In this document: piece after piece, positions 26,354 through 35,477 of the stretch
How positions within the stretch are numbered: position 1 is the first letter of the stretch
Layout: each line of letters starts with the position of its first letter
From: Paenibacillus aurantius
Lineage (GTDB): Bacteria; Bacillota; Bacilli; Paenibacillales; NBRC-103111
Length of the DNA: 64,000 nt
Assembly: GCF_032268605.1 (NCBI RefSeq)
Contig: NZ_CP130318.1
Location: 1,085,001-1,149,000 of the forward strand
Reading direction: 5' to 3'
The notes under the pieces: generated by a model
Told to the model about the DNA's origin: nothing
Seen by the model: the letters and a program-made list of their open reading frames with translations, nothing else
Database searches by the model: none
Translations under genes and position numbers: made by a program

Positions 26354-27532
26354 ATGTCTTTTCTTTTTGAACCCAAGCGGTATCCGGAATCACCCGGCTG
26401 CTACTTGATGAAAAGCTCCGACGGAAGAATTGTCTACGTGGGCAAGGCCAAAAATCTCCGCAACCGCCTTCGTTCTTATTTCCGGGGAAATCTCCCCAAG
26501 AAGAGAACCCGCCAGCTCGTCGCCGAAATTGCGGATATTGAGGTGGTGCTCGTTAACAACGAGTCGGAAAGCCTGCTGCTCGAGAATAACTTAATCAAGC
26601 AGTACAAGCCTTATTACAATCGGGCGCTCAAGAAGGACAACAGCGGGTATGCTTATCTTAAGCTGACGGACGAGCCGTATCCGCGTTTTGACGTCTACTA
26701 CCGCAACCGCAAAGGAACGGCCCGGGAAAAGACGGACGCCGGGAGAGGAGGAGAGACCCGAAAGGGACGATCCGAGAAGCCCTATGCGGCCGAAATCCCG
26801 GGAGAGAGACGGTTCGGCCCCTATGCCAGCTCCCGGTTCCGCAATGCGCTCTTGGAATTTCTGGTGGATCACTACAAGATCCGTTCCTGCCGGTCTCTGC
26901 CGAAACGGGTCTGCCTTCTTTACCATATCGGCAAATGCAGCGGCATCTGCGAAGGCCGGATAAGCGATGAGGAGTATGCCCGCACGTTAGCCGCCGCTGC
27001 TTCCTTGCTGGAGAATCAGGGAGCCGGTCTGCTTCAAGAAATGAACCGGCAAATGGAGAGATATTCCGAGAACCTCGAATTCGAGAAGGCTAATAATATG
27101 CTTCACCACATCCGGCTCCTGGAGAAAACCTATGCGAAGCAAATCGTGGACCGGGAAGCCGCCATCGACCAGGATGTTCTCTATTTCGGTCGGGAAGAGG
27201 TCATGATCACCAAGCTGAGGGAAGGAATGGTGCGGGATTTTGTCCTGCTTGGCCTCGACAAGGGAGTGGAGCCGGACGAGGCCTGCGACCGTTTCCTTCT
27301 GGAGCAGTACAGGGGGAAGCAGCGTCCGGACGAGCTCATCGTCAACCGGCTCGGCAACCCGGCCGCCGTCCGCAAGGCCTTAAACGCCCTGCGAGGAGAT
27401 AAAATCCGTCTAACCATTCCGAAACGGGGCTTAAAGTTCGAGCTGCTTCAGCTTAGCCGGCAAAACTACGAATACCGCGTATCCGGTGCAGCGGAAGCCG
27501 CCGCCTCCTCCGAGTGCCAGGCTCAAGCGTAA
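26354..27532 (+). CDS. UvrC-like GIY-YIG nuclease lacking the C-terminal nuclease half
   Basis: The 392-residue protein starts with a UvrC GIY-YIG domain (PGCYLMKSSDGRIVYVGKAKNLRNRL near 14-40, NNESESLLLENNLIKQYKP near 68-86), continues through the cysteine-containing region CLLYHIGKCSGIC, and has a UVR motif (LEFEKANNMLHHIRLLEK) that in UvrC touches UvrB. It then stops: the RNase H-like second nuclease domain and helix-hairpin-helix pair of 600-residue UvrC are absent. It is therefore a Cho-like or accessory 3' incision nuclease, not the main uvrC. A Lys/Arg/Gly-rich insert near 120-145 is unusual. It stands alone after a terminator. Confidence 0.87.
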   Translation: MSFLFEPKRYPESPGCYLMKSSDGRIVYVGKAKNLRNRLRSYFRGNLPKKRTRQLVAEIADIEVVLVNNESESLLLENNLIKQYKPYYNRALKKDNSGYAYLKLTDEPYPRFDVYYRNRKGTAREKTDAGRGGETRKGRSEKPYAAEIPGERRFGPYASSRFRNALLEFLVDHYKIRSCRSLPKRVCLLYHIGKCSGICEGRISDEEYARTLAAAASLLENQGAGLLQEMNRQMERYSENLEFEKANNMLHHIRLLEKTYAKQIVDREAAIDQDVLYFGREEVMITKLREGMVRDFVLLGLDKGVEPDEACDRFLLEQYRGKQRPDELIVNRLGNPAAVRKALNALRGDKIRLTIPKRGLKFELLQLSRQNYEYRVSGAAEAAASSECQAQA

Positions 27533-27738
27533 GGCAGCCCGGTCCCTTCCCGCGTTAAGCCGGCTTTTCCGAAGGCAGGTCTTTTTCCTAAGGAAAGCCC
27601 CCCGGGTCTTATCCGCTCCTCCCGCGCATAAGCTGGTTAGGGGCACCGGCCTGGCCCTTTATCCGGCCCATCCTGTTTCACTTGTTTGGTTGCCGGGTAA
27701 ATAAGGCTATAGCTTGAAGTTCTGAGGAGGAGATTCAA

Positions 27739-27969
27739 ATGGATAAAAAATACAAAAACGAAGACCTCAAAACCGTCGTAGAACATGAAATCAAGGACTC
27801 TTCCCATAAATCCAACCGCAATGTGCATGAGGTTATGAACGGAATGGCCCCGAATCTGGACGAGATGAAGCAGCTCGGCAAGGATATGGACGGGATGAAA
27901 ACAAACAAGACCCTCAAGCAGGAAGGGCTCGTGCCCGACCCGCAGCAAGATGAGGAATACGAGCGTTAA
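27739..27969 (+). CDS. Small hydrophilic protein, unknown
   Basis: The 76-residue, strongly charged protein (22 acidic and 15 basic residues or so) has no membrane segment or signal. It has the stretch VHEVMNGMAPNLDEMKQLGKDMDGMK that could form one helix. GAGGAGGAG lies before the ATG and a terminator follows, which supports a real, single gene. I do not recognise a family; small charged proteins like this in Bacilli are often spore or stress related, which is a guess. The 206 bases before it hold no other gene that I can support. Confidence 0.75.
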   Translation: MDKKYKNEDLKTVVEHEIKDSSHKSNRNVHEVMNGMAPNLDEMKQLGKDMDGMKTNKTLKQEGLVPDPQQDEEYER

Positions 27970-28005
27970 GCCGTTTCCTCAACCGAACTTGTGATGAGGA
28001 GATAA

Positions 28006-28040
28006 CGAAGGCGAAGCCCCCGGGCTTCGCCTTTTTTTTG
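28006..28040 (+). terminator. Rho-independent terminator
   Basis: The stem AAGGCGAAGCCC / GGGCTTCGCCTT is followed by seven more T residues. Confidence 0.93.
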
Positions 28041-28213
28041 CTGCCTCCGCTCCTTTTCCGTTGGGCTTACGGCTTGTTCGATCTTACGTCCGGGTGGGAA
28101 CCCCGACTAAGGTCCAGTCCATAAACCGCCGAGGGTCCGTTTTGGCCGGCTTCCGTTTGCCCTACAATAAAGACATGAAGAAGAGAACACATCGGGAAAG
28201 GCGGTGAACGAAT

Positions 28214-28507
28214 ATGAAACTGAACGGAAAAAGCGGATTCGCCCTGGTCCTTATCGTCTGCGGCGCCTTGATCCTGTTTGACAAGTTCGCCTGGGGGCTC
28301 GGCCATCTGATGGGCCTTATCATTCCGGCAGCCATGCTGATCTTCGGCTACATCGGCTTGAAGAACGGGAAGAAAATCATCGGTCTCGCGCTGATGATTC
28401 TTGGAGGCATCATCCTCTTCGGCAAGCTGAGCGGACTGATCGGCCTGCTGATCGGCATTGGGATGATCGCCTACGGAATATCGGTACTTAGAAGCAGAGC
28501 GTATTAA
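28214..28507 (+). CDS. LiaI-like small membrane protein
   Basis: The 97-residue protein is nearly all membrane helix: short hairpins around 8-22, 30-48, 55-70 and 72-92. It resembles LiaI/LiaF N-terminal membrane modules (LVLIVCGALILFDKF, ILGGIILFGKLSGLIGLLIG). In the Bacillus lia system LiaI anchors the PspA-type protein LiaH at the membrane. It is the first gene of a run that contains two PspA genes, a PspC gene and the LiaFSR control genes, so an equivalent anchoring task is likely. AAAGGCGGTGAACGA precedes the ATG. Confidence 0.78.
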   Translation: MKLNGKSGFALVLIVCGALILFDKFAWGLGHLMGLIIPAAMLIFGYIGLKNGKKIIGLALMILGGIILFGKLSGLIGLLIGIGMIAYGISVLRSRAY

Positions 28508-28530
28508 TTCGGGGAAGGGGACATAAAAGC

Positions 28531-29199
28531 ATGAGCATACTTAAGCGGATGAGGGACATGACGGTCGCCACCCTCAACGACAAGCTGGAACGGTCGGAAG
28601 ATCCCGTTCGGCTTATCGACAACTACCTGGCGCGGCAGCGGGAGCAGATCCGGGAATCGGAGAAGCTTCACTCCCAATGCTTCGGTCATGCCCAGTCCTT
28701 GCGCCAGCAGTACTTGACGGCGCTCGAGACGAAGAACAAGCGGGAGCAGCAAGCGCTCGTCGCCTTGAAGGCCGGCGAAGAAGAGGTGGCCCGCCTCGCT
28801 CTCCAGGAGAAGATAACGAACGAAGAAAAGAGCGTCCAGTATGGAGCTCTGTACGAGGAATGCAAGGCTCAGCTGCTGGAGCTCGAAGCGCAGCTAAAGG
28901 AACTGAAGGCGGAGTATACCGAAGTTGCCGCCAAGCGAAGCTATTACCAGGCGAGGATGGAAACGGTCCGTCTGCAGCAGCGGATGAACGAGCGGATGGC
29001 GGGAGCCGGTGCGGCGGGCACGCCCGGGATGTTTAACCGGCTCGAGGACAAAGTCTCCGCCTGGGAGCTCGAAGCCCGGTCGCTGCGGGACGTCCGCCGG
29101 ATGACGCGGGAGGCCGCCTACGAAGCGGGAAGCGCTCTGCAATCCGCCCTTGAGGTGGAATTGAACAAGCTTCGCCAAAAACTGGAAAAGGAGTCCTGA
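28531..29199 (+). CDS. PspA/IM30 (LiaH-like) envelope stress protein 1
   Basis: The 222-residue, almost wholly helical protein begins MSILKRMRDMTVATLNDKLERSEDPVRLIDNYL, the amphipathic PspA N-terminus that binds stressed membrane, followed by a long coiled coil (about 40-140) and a C-terminal helical part. PspA proteins oligomerise into ESCRT-III-like rods that protect membranes. The gene starts 23 bases after the LiaI-like gene and ends just before pspC. A paralogue lies two genes downstream. Confidence 0.92.
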   Translation: MSILKRMRDMTVATLNDKLERSEDPVRLIDNYLARQREQIRESEKLHSQCFGHAQSLRQQYLTALETKNKREQQALVALKAGEEEVARLALQEKITNEEKSVQYGALYEECKAQLLELEAQLKELKAEYTEVAAKRSYYQARMETVRLQQRMNERMAGAGAAGTPGMFNRLEDKVSAWELEARSLRDVRRMTREAAYEAGSALQSALEVELNKLRQKLEKES

Positions 29200-29206
29200 T
29201 GAAGTG

Positions 29207-29605
29207 ATGACCAAACTGTACCGGTCCCGAAGAGACAGCAAGCTGTTCGGATTATGCGGCGGTCTTGCCGAGATGATTAACGTCGATGCGACGCTCCTGA
29301 GGCTCGTCTTCGTGGTAACGGCCTTCTTCTCGGCCGGCACCATGATCGCCATCTACATTATCGCGAGCCTGGTGATCCCGAAGGAGCCGGTGTTTAACGA
29401 CCCCTTCTTCCCCTCCTCGCCCCCTGTCCCTTCCTATCCGATGGGCGGGACGACAACCTATACGAAAGCCCAGCCTGTTCAGCAGGCGGCCAAGGACGAT
29501 CTGGACGAGATGATGAAATCCATTGAACAGAAAGCCATGAAGAAAGAACTGGAAGAGCTTCGCGCCAAGCTGGCCAAATACGAAAACGAAAAAGGAGAGG
29601 TATAA
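29207..29605 (+). CDS. PspC domain membrane protein
   Basis: The protein, 132 residues or so, carries a PspC domain in its first 65 residues ([34 protein letters not shown] then a membrane helix [19 protein letters not shown]). The rest is cytoplasmic: a proline-rich stretch and a charged coiled coil ([32 protein letters not shown]). PspC senses or holds PspA in other bacteria, and the added coiled coil may contact the neighbouring PspA proteins. ATG 29207 and GTG 29204 are both possible starts after AAAAGGAG. Confidence 0.9.
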   Translation: MTKLYRSRRDSKLFGLCGGLAEMINVDATLLRLVFVVTAFFSAGTMIAIYIIASLVIPKEPVFNDPFFPSSPPVPSYPMGGTTTYTKAQPVQQAAKDDLDEMMKSIEQKAMKKELEELRAKLAKYENEKGEV

Positions 29606-29606
29606 C

Positions 29607-30329
29607 ATGGGAGTATTTTCGCGGATTAAGGATATGACGAGAGCATCGGTTAACGAAGTGCTGGATAAGGTAGAGGACCCGATCATCATGCTGAACCAGT
29701 ACCTGCGCGACATGGAGGAGGAAATCGCCCAGGCGGAGGTGACCGTCGCCAAGCAGATCGCCAACGAGCGCAAGCTGCAGCAGCACCTGCAGGAAACGGC
29801 CCGTCTGGCCGGCGACCGGGAAGCCCAGGCGGCTCAAGCCTTGAAGAACGGCCAGGAAGCCGCTGCCCGCCAGGCGCTTGAGGAGAAGCTGTACTACGAC
29901 CAGAAGCTGGCCGAGTACACCGATATGCACGCCCAGTCCAAAGGCCAGGCCGAGGACCTGATGAAGCAGCTTCACGAAATGAAGGACGAATTCTACAAAA
30001 TGCGCAACAAGCGCAACGAGCTGGTTTCCCGCGCCCAATTGGCGAAGGCTAAGCAGCAGATGGCCCAGGTTACGTACAACGGTGTTATCGGAGGCGGCCA
30101 GGCGGCCCGCGGCTTCCACCGCATGGAGGAGAAGATCATGCAGATGGAGGTTCAGGCCGAAATCGCCCGCGTTCCTTATACTCCGGGAAGTGCAGGCGGC
30201 TCCTACCAGCCGGTGGATACGGCCAAGCAGCAGAAGGTCGATGAGCAGCTGGAGCTGCTGAAGAGCAAGCTGGGAAGCGCGGCGCCGTCCGCACCGGAGC
30301 AAGGCCGGGAACCCGGATCCGAAGCTTGA
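29607..30329 (+). CDS. PspA/IM30 envelope stress protein 2
   Basis: The second PspA family protein has 240 residues: [40 protein letters not shown] at the amphipathic start, a long coiled coil with many Gln and Ala, and a C-terminal Pro/Ser/Glu tail. It is closer to the classical PspA start than the first copy and is separated from pspC by a single base. Having two PspA proteins with an intervening PspC is unlike the single LiaH of B. subtilis. AAAGGAGAGG precedes the ATG. Confidence 0.93.
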   Translation: MGVFSRIKDMTRASVNEVLDKVEDPIIMLNQYLRDMEEEIAQAEVTVAKQIANERKLQQHLQETARLAGDREAQAAQALKNGQEAAARQALEEKLYYDQKLAEYTDMHAQSKGQAEDLMKQLHEMKDEFYKMRNKRNELVSRAQLAKAKQQMAQVTYNGVIGGGQAARGFHRMEEKIMQMEVQAEIARVPYTPGSAGGSYQPVDTAKQQKVDEQLELLKSKLGSAAPSAPEQGREPGSEA

Positions 30330-30512
30330 TCAAAGGAGCTGGGGCAGCAAGGGGAAGCCGGCCGGTAACCCGGCCGGGCCCCCTAAAATGCCTTTGAGCA
30401 GGCCGAAAAATTATGATATAGTTGGTTAGGATTAAGCCATAGGGCAAGCAACCCGCCTTTATGGCTTTTCCTTTGAGCAAGAACAGCCGACACGCCCGCA
30501 GGGAGGTGCGAG

Positions 30513-31172
30513 ATGGACAACAGCCGAAACAACAGACAGCGGAATACGTATCTCCTCCTGATTGCGGCGGGTCTTTTCCTGCTGATCGAGAAAACGGTCG
30601 GCTTTTTTTCCATTATCGGGATCCTGCTCATTCTGCTTGGCATCCAGCGGATCCGGGGGAACTCGGACCGTAAGGGTTACGTCATTTTAGGAATAGGCTT
30701 ACTGCTGGTGGCAGGGGAGCATTTTACCGTCATCCTCGCTCTTGTCCTCATAGCGGTCGGTTATTACTACTTGAAAACGAGAGATGTCCAGCCGGAGGGG
30801 CCGGCCTTGGAACGCAAGCATTTCATCCAGAGCGTCAAGCACGATCAGGATCCTTGGGTGCTTAGAAGCATGAGCTACAGCCATGTGGTGGGAGAGACCC
30901 GGCTGGACTTGTCGCTCGCCATCTTCGAGGAGAAGGAAGTGACCCTAGTCCTCCGGGGACTTGTCGGGGATATCGACGTCATCATTCCCGATGATGTGGG
31001 CGTGTGCGTCGAGGGCAGCATCCTCTTCGGCCAGCTGGATGTAGGCGCGGACAAAGGGGCCGGCGTTATGAACCGGCTCGATTGGCATTCCCCTAATTAC
31101 GCCAGTGCCGAGAACCGGGTGAAACTGATCGTTTCTTTTATCGTAGGAGATATAGACATAAAAGTTTTATAG
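30513..31172 (+). CDS. liaF: LiaF-like membrane regulator
   Basis: The 219-residue protein has a membrane N-terminal half (helices about 12-30, 32-47, 54-85) and a soluble C-terminal domain of beta type (HFIQSVKHD...MSYSHVVGETRLDLSLAIFEEKEVTLVLRGLVGDIDVIIPDDVGVCVEGSILFG) typical of LiaF/YvqF. LiaF keeps the LiaS kinase inactive until the envelope is damaged. GGGAGGTGCGAG precedes the ATG. The 183 bases upstream hold a GC-rich hairpin near 30355-30380 and could contain a separate promoter for liaFSR. Confidence 0.9.
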   Translation: MDNSRNNRQRNTYLLLIAAGLFLLIEKTVGFFSIIGILLILLGIQRIRGNSDRKGYVILGIGLLLVAGEHFTVILALVLIAVGYYYLKTRDVQPEGPALERKHFIQSVKHDQDPWVLRSMSYSHVVGETRLDLSLAIFEEKEVTLVLRGLVGDIDVIIPDDVGVCVEGSILFGQLDVGADKGAGVMNRLDWHSPNYASAENRVKLIVSFIVGDIDIKVL

Positions 31173-31219
31173 AGGACACGGCCCAGGCCGCCGCGCCCTG
31201 AAAGGAAGGAGGAACCGGG

Positions 31220-32281
31220 ATGAACAAACGACTGACCAATATGATCTGGCGCAGCATGTGGGAGTCGTGCCTCCTGGGCCTCCTTCTTTTTGGCGTGGTG
31301 ATTTACCTGCTGAATACCTATGGCATTCTGAAGCCGGTGGAGACCTGGCAGGAAGGCGTCAAAATCGGCCTTATGCTGCTGGTCGTCGTTTCCGGAATAG
31401 GCGCCGCCTACGGCTATTGGAACGGAAGCCGGACGAGCCGCCGGCTGGAGCAGCTGCGGGAAGGCATGCTGTACCTGGAGAAGGGAAGCTTCTCCCGGAC
31501 GGTTCCCGAGCTGGGCGAGGATGAAATAGGCCGTCTCGGGGACCAGGTCAACCGGATCGGCAAGAAGTGGGAGGAACAGGTGACCTCCCTCCAGCGCTTG
31601 TCGAACAACAACGCGCAGCTTGCCGAGAAAGCCAAATATTCGGCCGTTGTCGAAGAGCGCCAAAGGCTGGCGCGGGACCTGCACGATGCCGTCAGCCAGC
31701 AGCTGTTCGCCATCTCCATGACCGCCACGGCCGTCGGCCGGACGCTGGACAAGGACTTCGAAAAGGCGCAGCGGCAAATTTTCCTCATCGAGGAGATGTC
31801 GTCGGTCGCCCAGTCGGAGATGAGGGCGCTTCTGCTTCATCTGCGCCCCGTCCATCTCGAGGGCAAGCGGCTCTCCCAAGGGCTTCGCGAGCTTCTTGTC
31901 GAGCTTCAGGCCAAGGTTCCGATCGAGATCGGCTGGGACATGGACGAGGAAATCCAGCTGCCGAAGGGAATCGAGGACCATCTGTTCCGTATCGTGCAGG
32001 AGGCGCTGTCTAATGCGCTGCGGCATTCCAAAGCCACGAAGATGGAGATCAAGCTGGTCCACCCGCCTGACGCGGTGCGTCTGACGATCCGCGACAATGG
32101 AGTAGGCTTCGTTCTCGATTCCGCCAAGCATGCTTCCTACGGGCTCGTGTCGATGCGAGAGCGGGTCAGCGAGATCGGGGGGACGATCAATATCGTCACG
32201 GCTCCCGAAAAGGGAACGAGAATTGAAATCCGGGTACCGCTTCTCGGCGGCCCAAGGGAGGAACGGTACGAGCATGGATGA
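31220..32281 (+). CDS. liaS: LiaS-like sensor histidine kinase
   Basis: The 353-residue kinase has two membrane helices (about 13-34 and 48-66), a HAMP-type linker ([19 protein letters not shown]), a HisKA_3 dimerisation domain with phospho-accepting His155 in [17 protein letters not shown], and an ATPase domain with the N box [11 protein letters not shown] and G boxes DNGVGF and KGTRIEI. The short extracellular loop fits the intramembrane-sensing NarL-type kinases such as LiaS. It overlaps the response regulator gene by eight bases. The first gene of the pair lies 47 bases after liaF. Confidence 0.95.
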   Translation: MNKRLTNMIWRSMWESCLLGLLLFGVVIYLLNTYGILKPVETWQEGVKIGLMLLVVVSGIGAAYGYWNGSRTSRRLEQLREGMLYLEKGSFSRTVPELGEDEIGRLGDQVNRIGKKWEEQVTSLQRLSNNNAQLAEKAKYSAVVEERQRLARDLHDAVSQQLFAISMTATAVGRTLDKDFEKAQRQIFLIEEMSSVAQSEMRALLLHLRPVHLEGKRLSQGLRELLVELQAKVPIEIGWDMDEEIQLPKGIEDHLFRIVQEALSNALRHSKATKMEIKLVHPPDAVRLTIRDNGVGFVLDSAKHASYGLVSMRERVSEIGGTINIVTAPEKGTRIEIRVPLLGGPREERYEHG

Positions 32282-32915
32282 TATCAAGGTACTGCTTGTG
32301 GACGATCACGAAATGGTCCGAATCGGTCTGGCCGCCGTGCTGGGAACGGAGGAAGGCATCGAGGTGGTAGGAGAGGCGAGCAACGGGGCGGACGGCATCC
32401 GGCTCGCGCAGGAATACAAGCCGGACGTCGTCCTGATGGACCTGGTCATGGAGGGGATGGACGGGATTGAATCCACCCGGCGCCTCCTGCAAATCTGCCC
32501 GGAGTGCAAGGTCATCGTCCTGACTTCCTTCTTGGACGACGAGAAAATGTACCCGGTCATTGAAGCGGGAGCGTTCAGCTACCTGCTTAAGACGTCACGC
32601 GCCACCGAGATCGCCCAGGCGATCCGGGCGGCCGCCAAGGGCCAGCCCATCATCGAATCCCAGGTCGCTTCGAAGATGATGAACCGCTTCCGCCAGCCAA
32701 AGCCGTCCCAGCTTCCCCATGAGGAGCTGACGGAGAGGGAGATGGAGGTGCTTCGCCTTGTCGCTTCGGGCAAGTCTAACCAGGACGTGGCGGATGAGCT
32801 CTACATAGGCATCAAGACGGTCAAGTTTCATGTGACCAATATTTTGGCGAAGCTTGGCGTGGAGGACCGGACGCAGGCGGCCATCTACGCGTATCGGCAC
32901 GGTCTCGTCGAGTAG
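32274..32915 (+). CDS. liaR: LiaR-like response regulator (NarL family)
   Basis: The 213-residue protein consists of a receiver domain ([16 protein letters not shown] with the acidic pair, phospho-acceptor Asp in [15 protein letters not shown], conserved Lys in YLLKTSRA) and a LuxR-type helix-turn-helix ([44 protein letters not shown]). LiaR~P switches on the lia genes on wall-antibiotic stress. The coupled start ATGGATGA with liaS is at 32274. The likely targets are the LiaI/PspA genes in this same locus. Confidence 0.95.
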   Translation: MDDIKVLLVDDHEMVRIGLAAVLGTEEGIEVVGEASNGADGIRLAQEYKPDVVLMDLVMEGMDGIESTRRLLQICPECKVIVLTSFLDDEKMYPVIEAGAFSYLLKTSRATEIAQAIRAAAKGQPIIESQVASKMMNRFRQPKPSQLPHEELTEREMEVLRLVASGKSNQDVADELYIGIKTVKFHVTNILAKLGVEDRTQAAIYAYRHGLVE

Positions 32916-33022
32916 GCATCTCTTTTTTTTCGCCAAAAAAATTAAGCGGCGACAAAACTTTTTCTTCGTTTTATACTATATTTGATAGATTGTCATTATA
33001 TAGTAGAAAGAGAAGAAAGTGC

Positions 33023-34057
33023 ATGCCGAAGAGTAAGAAAAAGAGCAAAAAACCCCGTTTGCGGAGGTACCACCTTTTGATGATTTGCGCGGTAACCGCG
33101 GCCGCCGCTCTAGGAGCGACGGAGGTTTTGTCGAAGGAGCGCAAAAGCCGTTCCGCCGTTCCGCCGCAGCCGTCGCCGGCCGCGGTGATTGTGAATTTGC
33201 CTAAGGCCGAGGCGGTACCGCCTGAAGGGCCGGCCCTGCCGGCCAAAGCCGTCCAGGCGGACGGGACCGGGCCGAAACCCGCCGTCACGGTGCCGCCGGG
33301 GACCGCACAGAGCCCGGGCAAACCGGCCGACGCCAAGCCTTCGGCCACGCCGGCCATTACGGGATCCCCGGCACCTAGCCTGGAGCCGCAGGCCACGCCG
33401 CAGCCGAGTGCGGCTCCCGCGAAGCCGCAGACGGGGGCAGGGAATTATCCTCCCGCCGATCCGGCAAAGAAGGTGGCCCTCACCTTCGATGACGGCCCCG
33501 ACGGCAAGTACACTCCGCAAATACTCGATATCCTGAAAGCCCAGCATATCCAAGCCACGTTCTTTGTCATCGGCAAGCATGCGGAAGCTTATCCGGGCAT
33601 GATCAAGCGGATTGCCTCGGAAGGTCATTCTCTGGGAAACCATTCCTGGGACCACGCCCAGCTGACCAAGCTTCCGGATGAAGAGATTCTTAAGGAAATC
33701 AGCCGGACCGACCAGACGCTGAAGAGCATTACGGGCTATGTGCCCTCGCTGTTCCGTGCTCCCTACGGAGCCGTCAACAAGCAGGTACAGGCGGATGTGA
33801 CCGCTTCGGGGCACCGGCTCGCCGGTTGGACCGTGGACACCCGGGACTGGGACGCTACCCCGGTGGAGACCATCCTGGAATACCTTAGGAAAGAAACCGC
33901 CCCGGGTGCCGTCGTTCTGCAGCACAGCGCAGGCGGGAAGAACGGCAATCTGGACAATACAGTGGAAGCCCTGCCGCGGATCATCGATTATTTGAGGCAG
34001 AACGGCTACACCTTCGTCACGGTTCCGGAGCTGTACGGGATTAAAGAAGCCAAGTAA
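33023..34057 (+). CDS. Polysaccharide deacetylase (CE4), membrane-anchored
   Basis: The protein, about 344 residues, has a very basic cytoplasmic start (MPKSKKKSKKPRLRR), one membrane helix or uncleaved signal (about 17-36), a Pro/Ala-rich spacer of about 110 residues, and a CE4 domain (about 150-340). Motifs are TFDDGPDG with the catalytic Asp, the metal-binding pair in GHSLGNHSWDH, RAPYGA, DTRDW and VVLQHSAGG. It removes acetyl groups from peptidoglycan or another N-acetylglucosamine polymer outside the cell. ATG 33023 is preferred because the anchor starts there. It follows liaR after a 107-base AT-rich gap. Confidence 0.93.
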   Translation: MPKSKKKSKKPRLRRYHLLMICAVTAAAALGATEVLSKERKSRSAVPPQPSPAAVIVNLPKAEAVPPEGPALPAKAVQADGTGPKPAVTVPPGTAQSPGKPADAKPSATPAITGSPAPSLEPQATPQPSAAPAKPQTGAGNYPPADPAKKVALTFDDGPDGKYTPQILDILKAQHIQATFFVIGKHAEAYPGMIKRIASEGHSLGNHSWDHAQLTKLPDEEILKEISRTDQTLKSITGYVPSLFRAPYGAVNKQVQADVTASGHRLAGWTVDTRDWDATPVETILEYLRKETAPGAVVLQHSAGGKNGNLDNTVEALPRIIDYLRQNGYTFVTVPELYGIKEAK

Positions 34058-34128
34058 CCGGCCTCCTTGCAGGAGAGAAGACGACCCGCTACAATAGAGG
34101 AATCGCGTCAGGAAGAAGGAGAGCCATC

Positions 34129-34215
34129 GTGGATTCCACCTGGATCGTTGTCATTGCCGTCATTATCATTTGCGGCGTCTTTATGTGGGGGATGAGCCAG
34201 AAATACCGAAAATAG
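34129..34215 (+). CDS. 28-residue single-helix membrane peptide
   Basis: This short open frame starts with GTG and encodes MDSTWIVVIAVIIICGVFMWGMSQKYRK: one membrane helix with a positive C-terminus. AAGGAGAG ends six bases or so before the GTG, and a terminator hairpin follows 16 bases after the stop, so it has the full layout of a gene. Its promoter may include TACAAT at 34090-34095. The function is unknown; peptides of this type often regulate transporters or membrane enzymes. Confidence 0.65.
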   Translation: MDSTWIVVIAVIIICGVFMWGMSQKYRK

Positions 34216-34230
34216 AAGGAGCAAGGGATC

Positions 34231-34254
34231 AGGCGGCTGCGGCCGTCTTTTTTC
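34231..34254 (+). terminator. Rho-independent terminator
   Basis: The stem GGCGGC / GCCGTC with a TGCG loop (one wobble pair) is followed by six T residues. Confidence 0.75.
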
Positions 34255-34311
34255 TGCCGGTATAGTTGGGTAAGAAGAAACAGGCAAGACTAATGAAAAG
34301 GAGGGAAGGGC

Positions 34312-35370
34312 ATGACGTTCGGGGCAAGGGTGCTCAAAACCGGCATAGCCGTCACGCTGGCGCTGTACATTAGCGACCTGCTCGCCTTCAAGCCCCCGGT
34401 GATCGCGGCGGTGGCGGCCATCTTCGCCATGCAGCCTTCCATTTACCGGTCCTGGAGGTATTTCCTCGAGCAGCTTCAAACGAACACATTGGGAGCCGCA
34501 CTCGCCATGGGCGCGGGGACCATCTTCTCCAATAAGCCGATCGCCGTCGGGCTCGTCTGCATTCTGGTCATCATGATCTGCCTCAAGATGGGCATGGAGG
34601 AGACCGTCGGGCTGACACTCGTCACCGTCATTGCGGTCATGGAAGCCTCCGGCCAATGGGAATTTGCCTTGAATCGGTTCCTGTTAAGCTTAATCGGGAT
34701 CGCCTCGGCCTGTCTGATCAACATTGTGTTCTTTCCGCCGAGGCCTAAGGAGCAGTTCATCGTTCAGATCCATACGGTGTTCGACAAGCTTTCGCTGCTG
34801 CTTCGCACCGTCATCTCAGACGAAATCAAGGAAAAGGTTTTTCGTGAGGAAAAACGGGGACTGGAGGACTCCCTTCACTCCCTGTCGGAGAAATACAAGT
34901 TGTTCGAGGAAGAGATCAAGCGGCTGAGAAAAGGAAAGTTCGGCCAGGTGCGTCTTCTTGTGGTGTATAAGCAGATGCTGCATGGCCTCCGGACGGGACT
35001 GACCGTCCTTGACGTGGTGGAGCAGCACTATTTTCAGGCGGCGCGTTCGGCGGAGACGGATAAGCGGTATGACGCCCACCTGGAGAGGCTGATCAAGCTG
35101 CATGAGCATATCATGCTGAAATTCGACGGCAAAATCAAAGCAGACAGCGCCTCCCATCTGAATGAGCGGGAGAACGAGGCGTTCATTCAGGAGACGGCCT
35201 GCCGCATGGACGGCGGGAAGGACGGCCCCGTAAGGCTGACCATCGTAGCATCGGCCATGTACGATTACGGGCATCAGCTGTTTCGTCTGGATAGATTGGT
35301 GGAGCATTACCTGAAGGGGACGGAAGACAGAGAGAGCGAATCCCTCCTCCCTGCCTGGCTGCGGAGATAA
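34312..35370 (+). CDS. Aromatic acid exporter family protein (ArAE, YqjA-like)
   Basis: The 352-residue protein has an N-terminal membrane domain with about five helices (12-140, starting MTFGARVLKTGIAVTLALYISDLL and ending SLIGIASACLINIVFFPPRPK) and a C-terminal cytoplasmic helical domain of about 200 residues rich in charged coiled coil. This is the layout of ArAE_1 proteins of Bacilli, half-size relatives of the E. coli AaeB exporter. The substrate is not known for this branch. AAGGAGGGAAGGGC precedes the ATG. Confidence 0.87.
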   Translation: MTFGARVLKTGIAVTLALYISDLLAFKPPVIAAVAAIFAMQPSIYRSWRYFLEQLQTNTLGAALAMGAGTIFSNKPIAVGLVCILVIMICLKMGMEETVGLTLVTVIAVMEASGQWEFALNRFLLSLIGIASACLINIVFFPPRPKEQFIVQIHTVFDKLSLLLRTVISDEIKEKVFREEKRGLEDSLHSLSEKYKLFEEEIKRLRKGKFGQVRLLVVYKQMLHGLRTGLTVLDVVEQHYFQAARSAETDKRYDAHLERLIKLHEHIMLKFDGKIKADSASHLNERENEAFIQETACRMDGGKDGPVRLTIVASAMYDYGHQLFRLDRLVEHYLKGTEDRESESLLPAWLRR

Positions 35371-35477
35371 GAGAGGGGCCGGTGAGGAGAGCCCGGGCTT
35401 TCGGGTATACTAGTACCACAACACTACGGATAAGGCACTAGGAGGGATAGTCAGCCTTATAGGAGGTACGGTCTCTT

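Noticed and set aside
28105-28119. GACT-N7-AGTC dyad as a LiaR operator
   Set aside because: Only four bases match on each side and it does not clearly resemble a known LiaR site; too weak to list as a feature.
34082-34095. Terminator for the polysaccharide deacetylase just after its stop
   Set aside because: No stable stem with a T-run is present; the transcript may continue through the small peptide gene to 34254.
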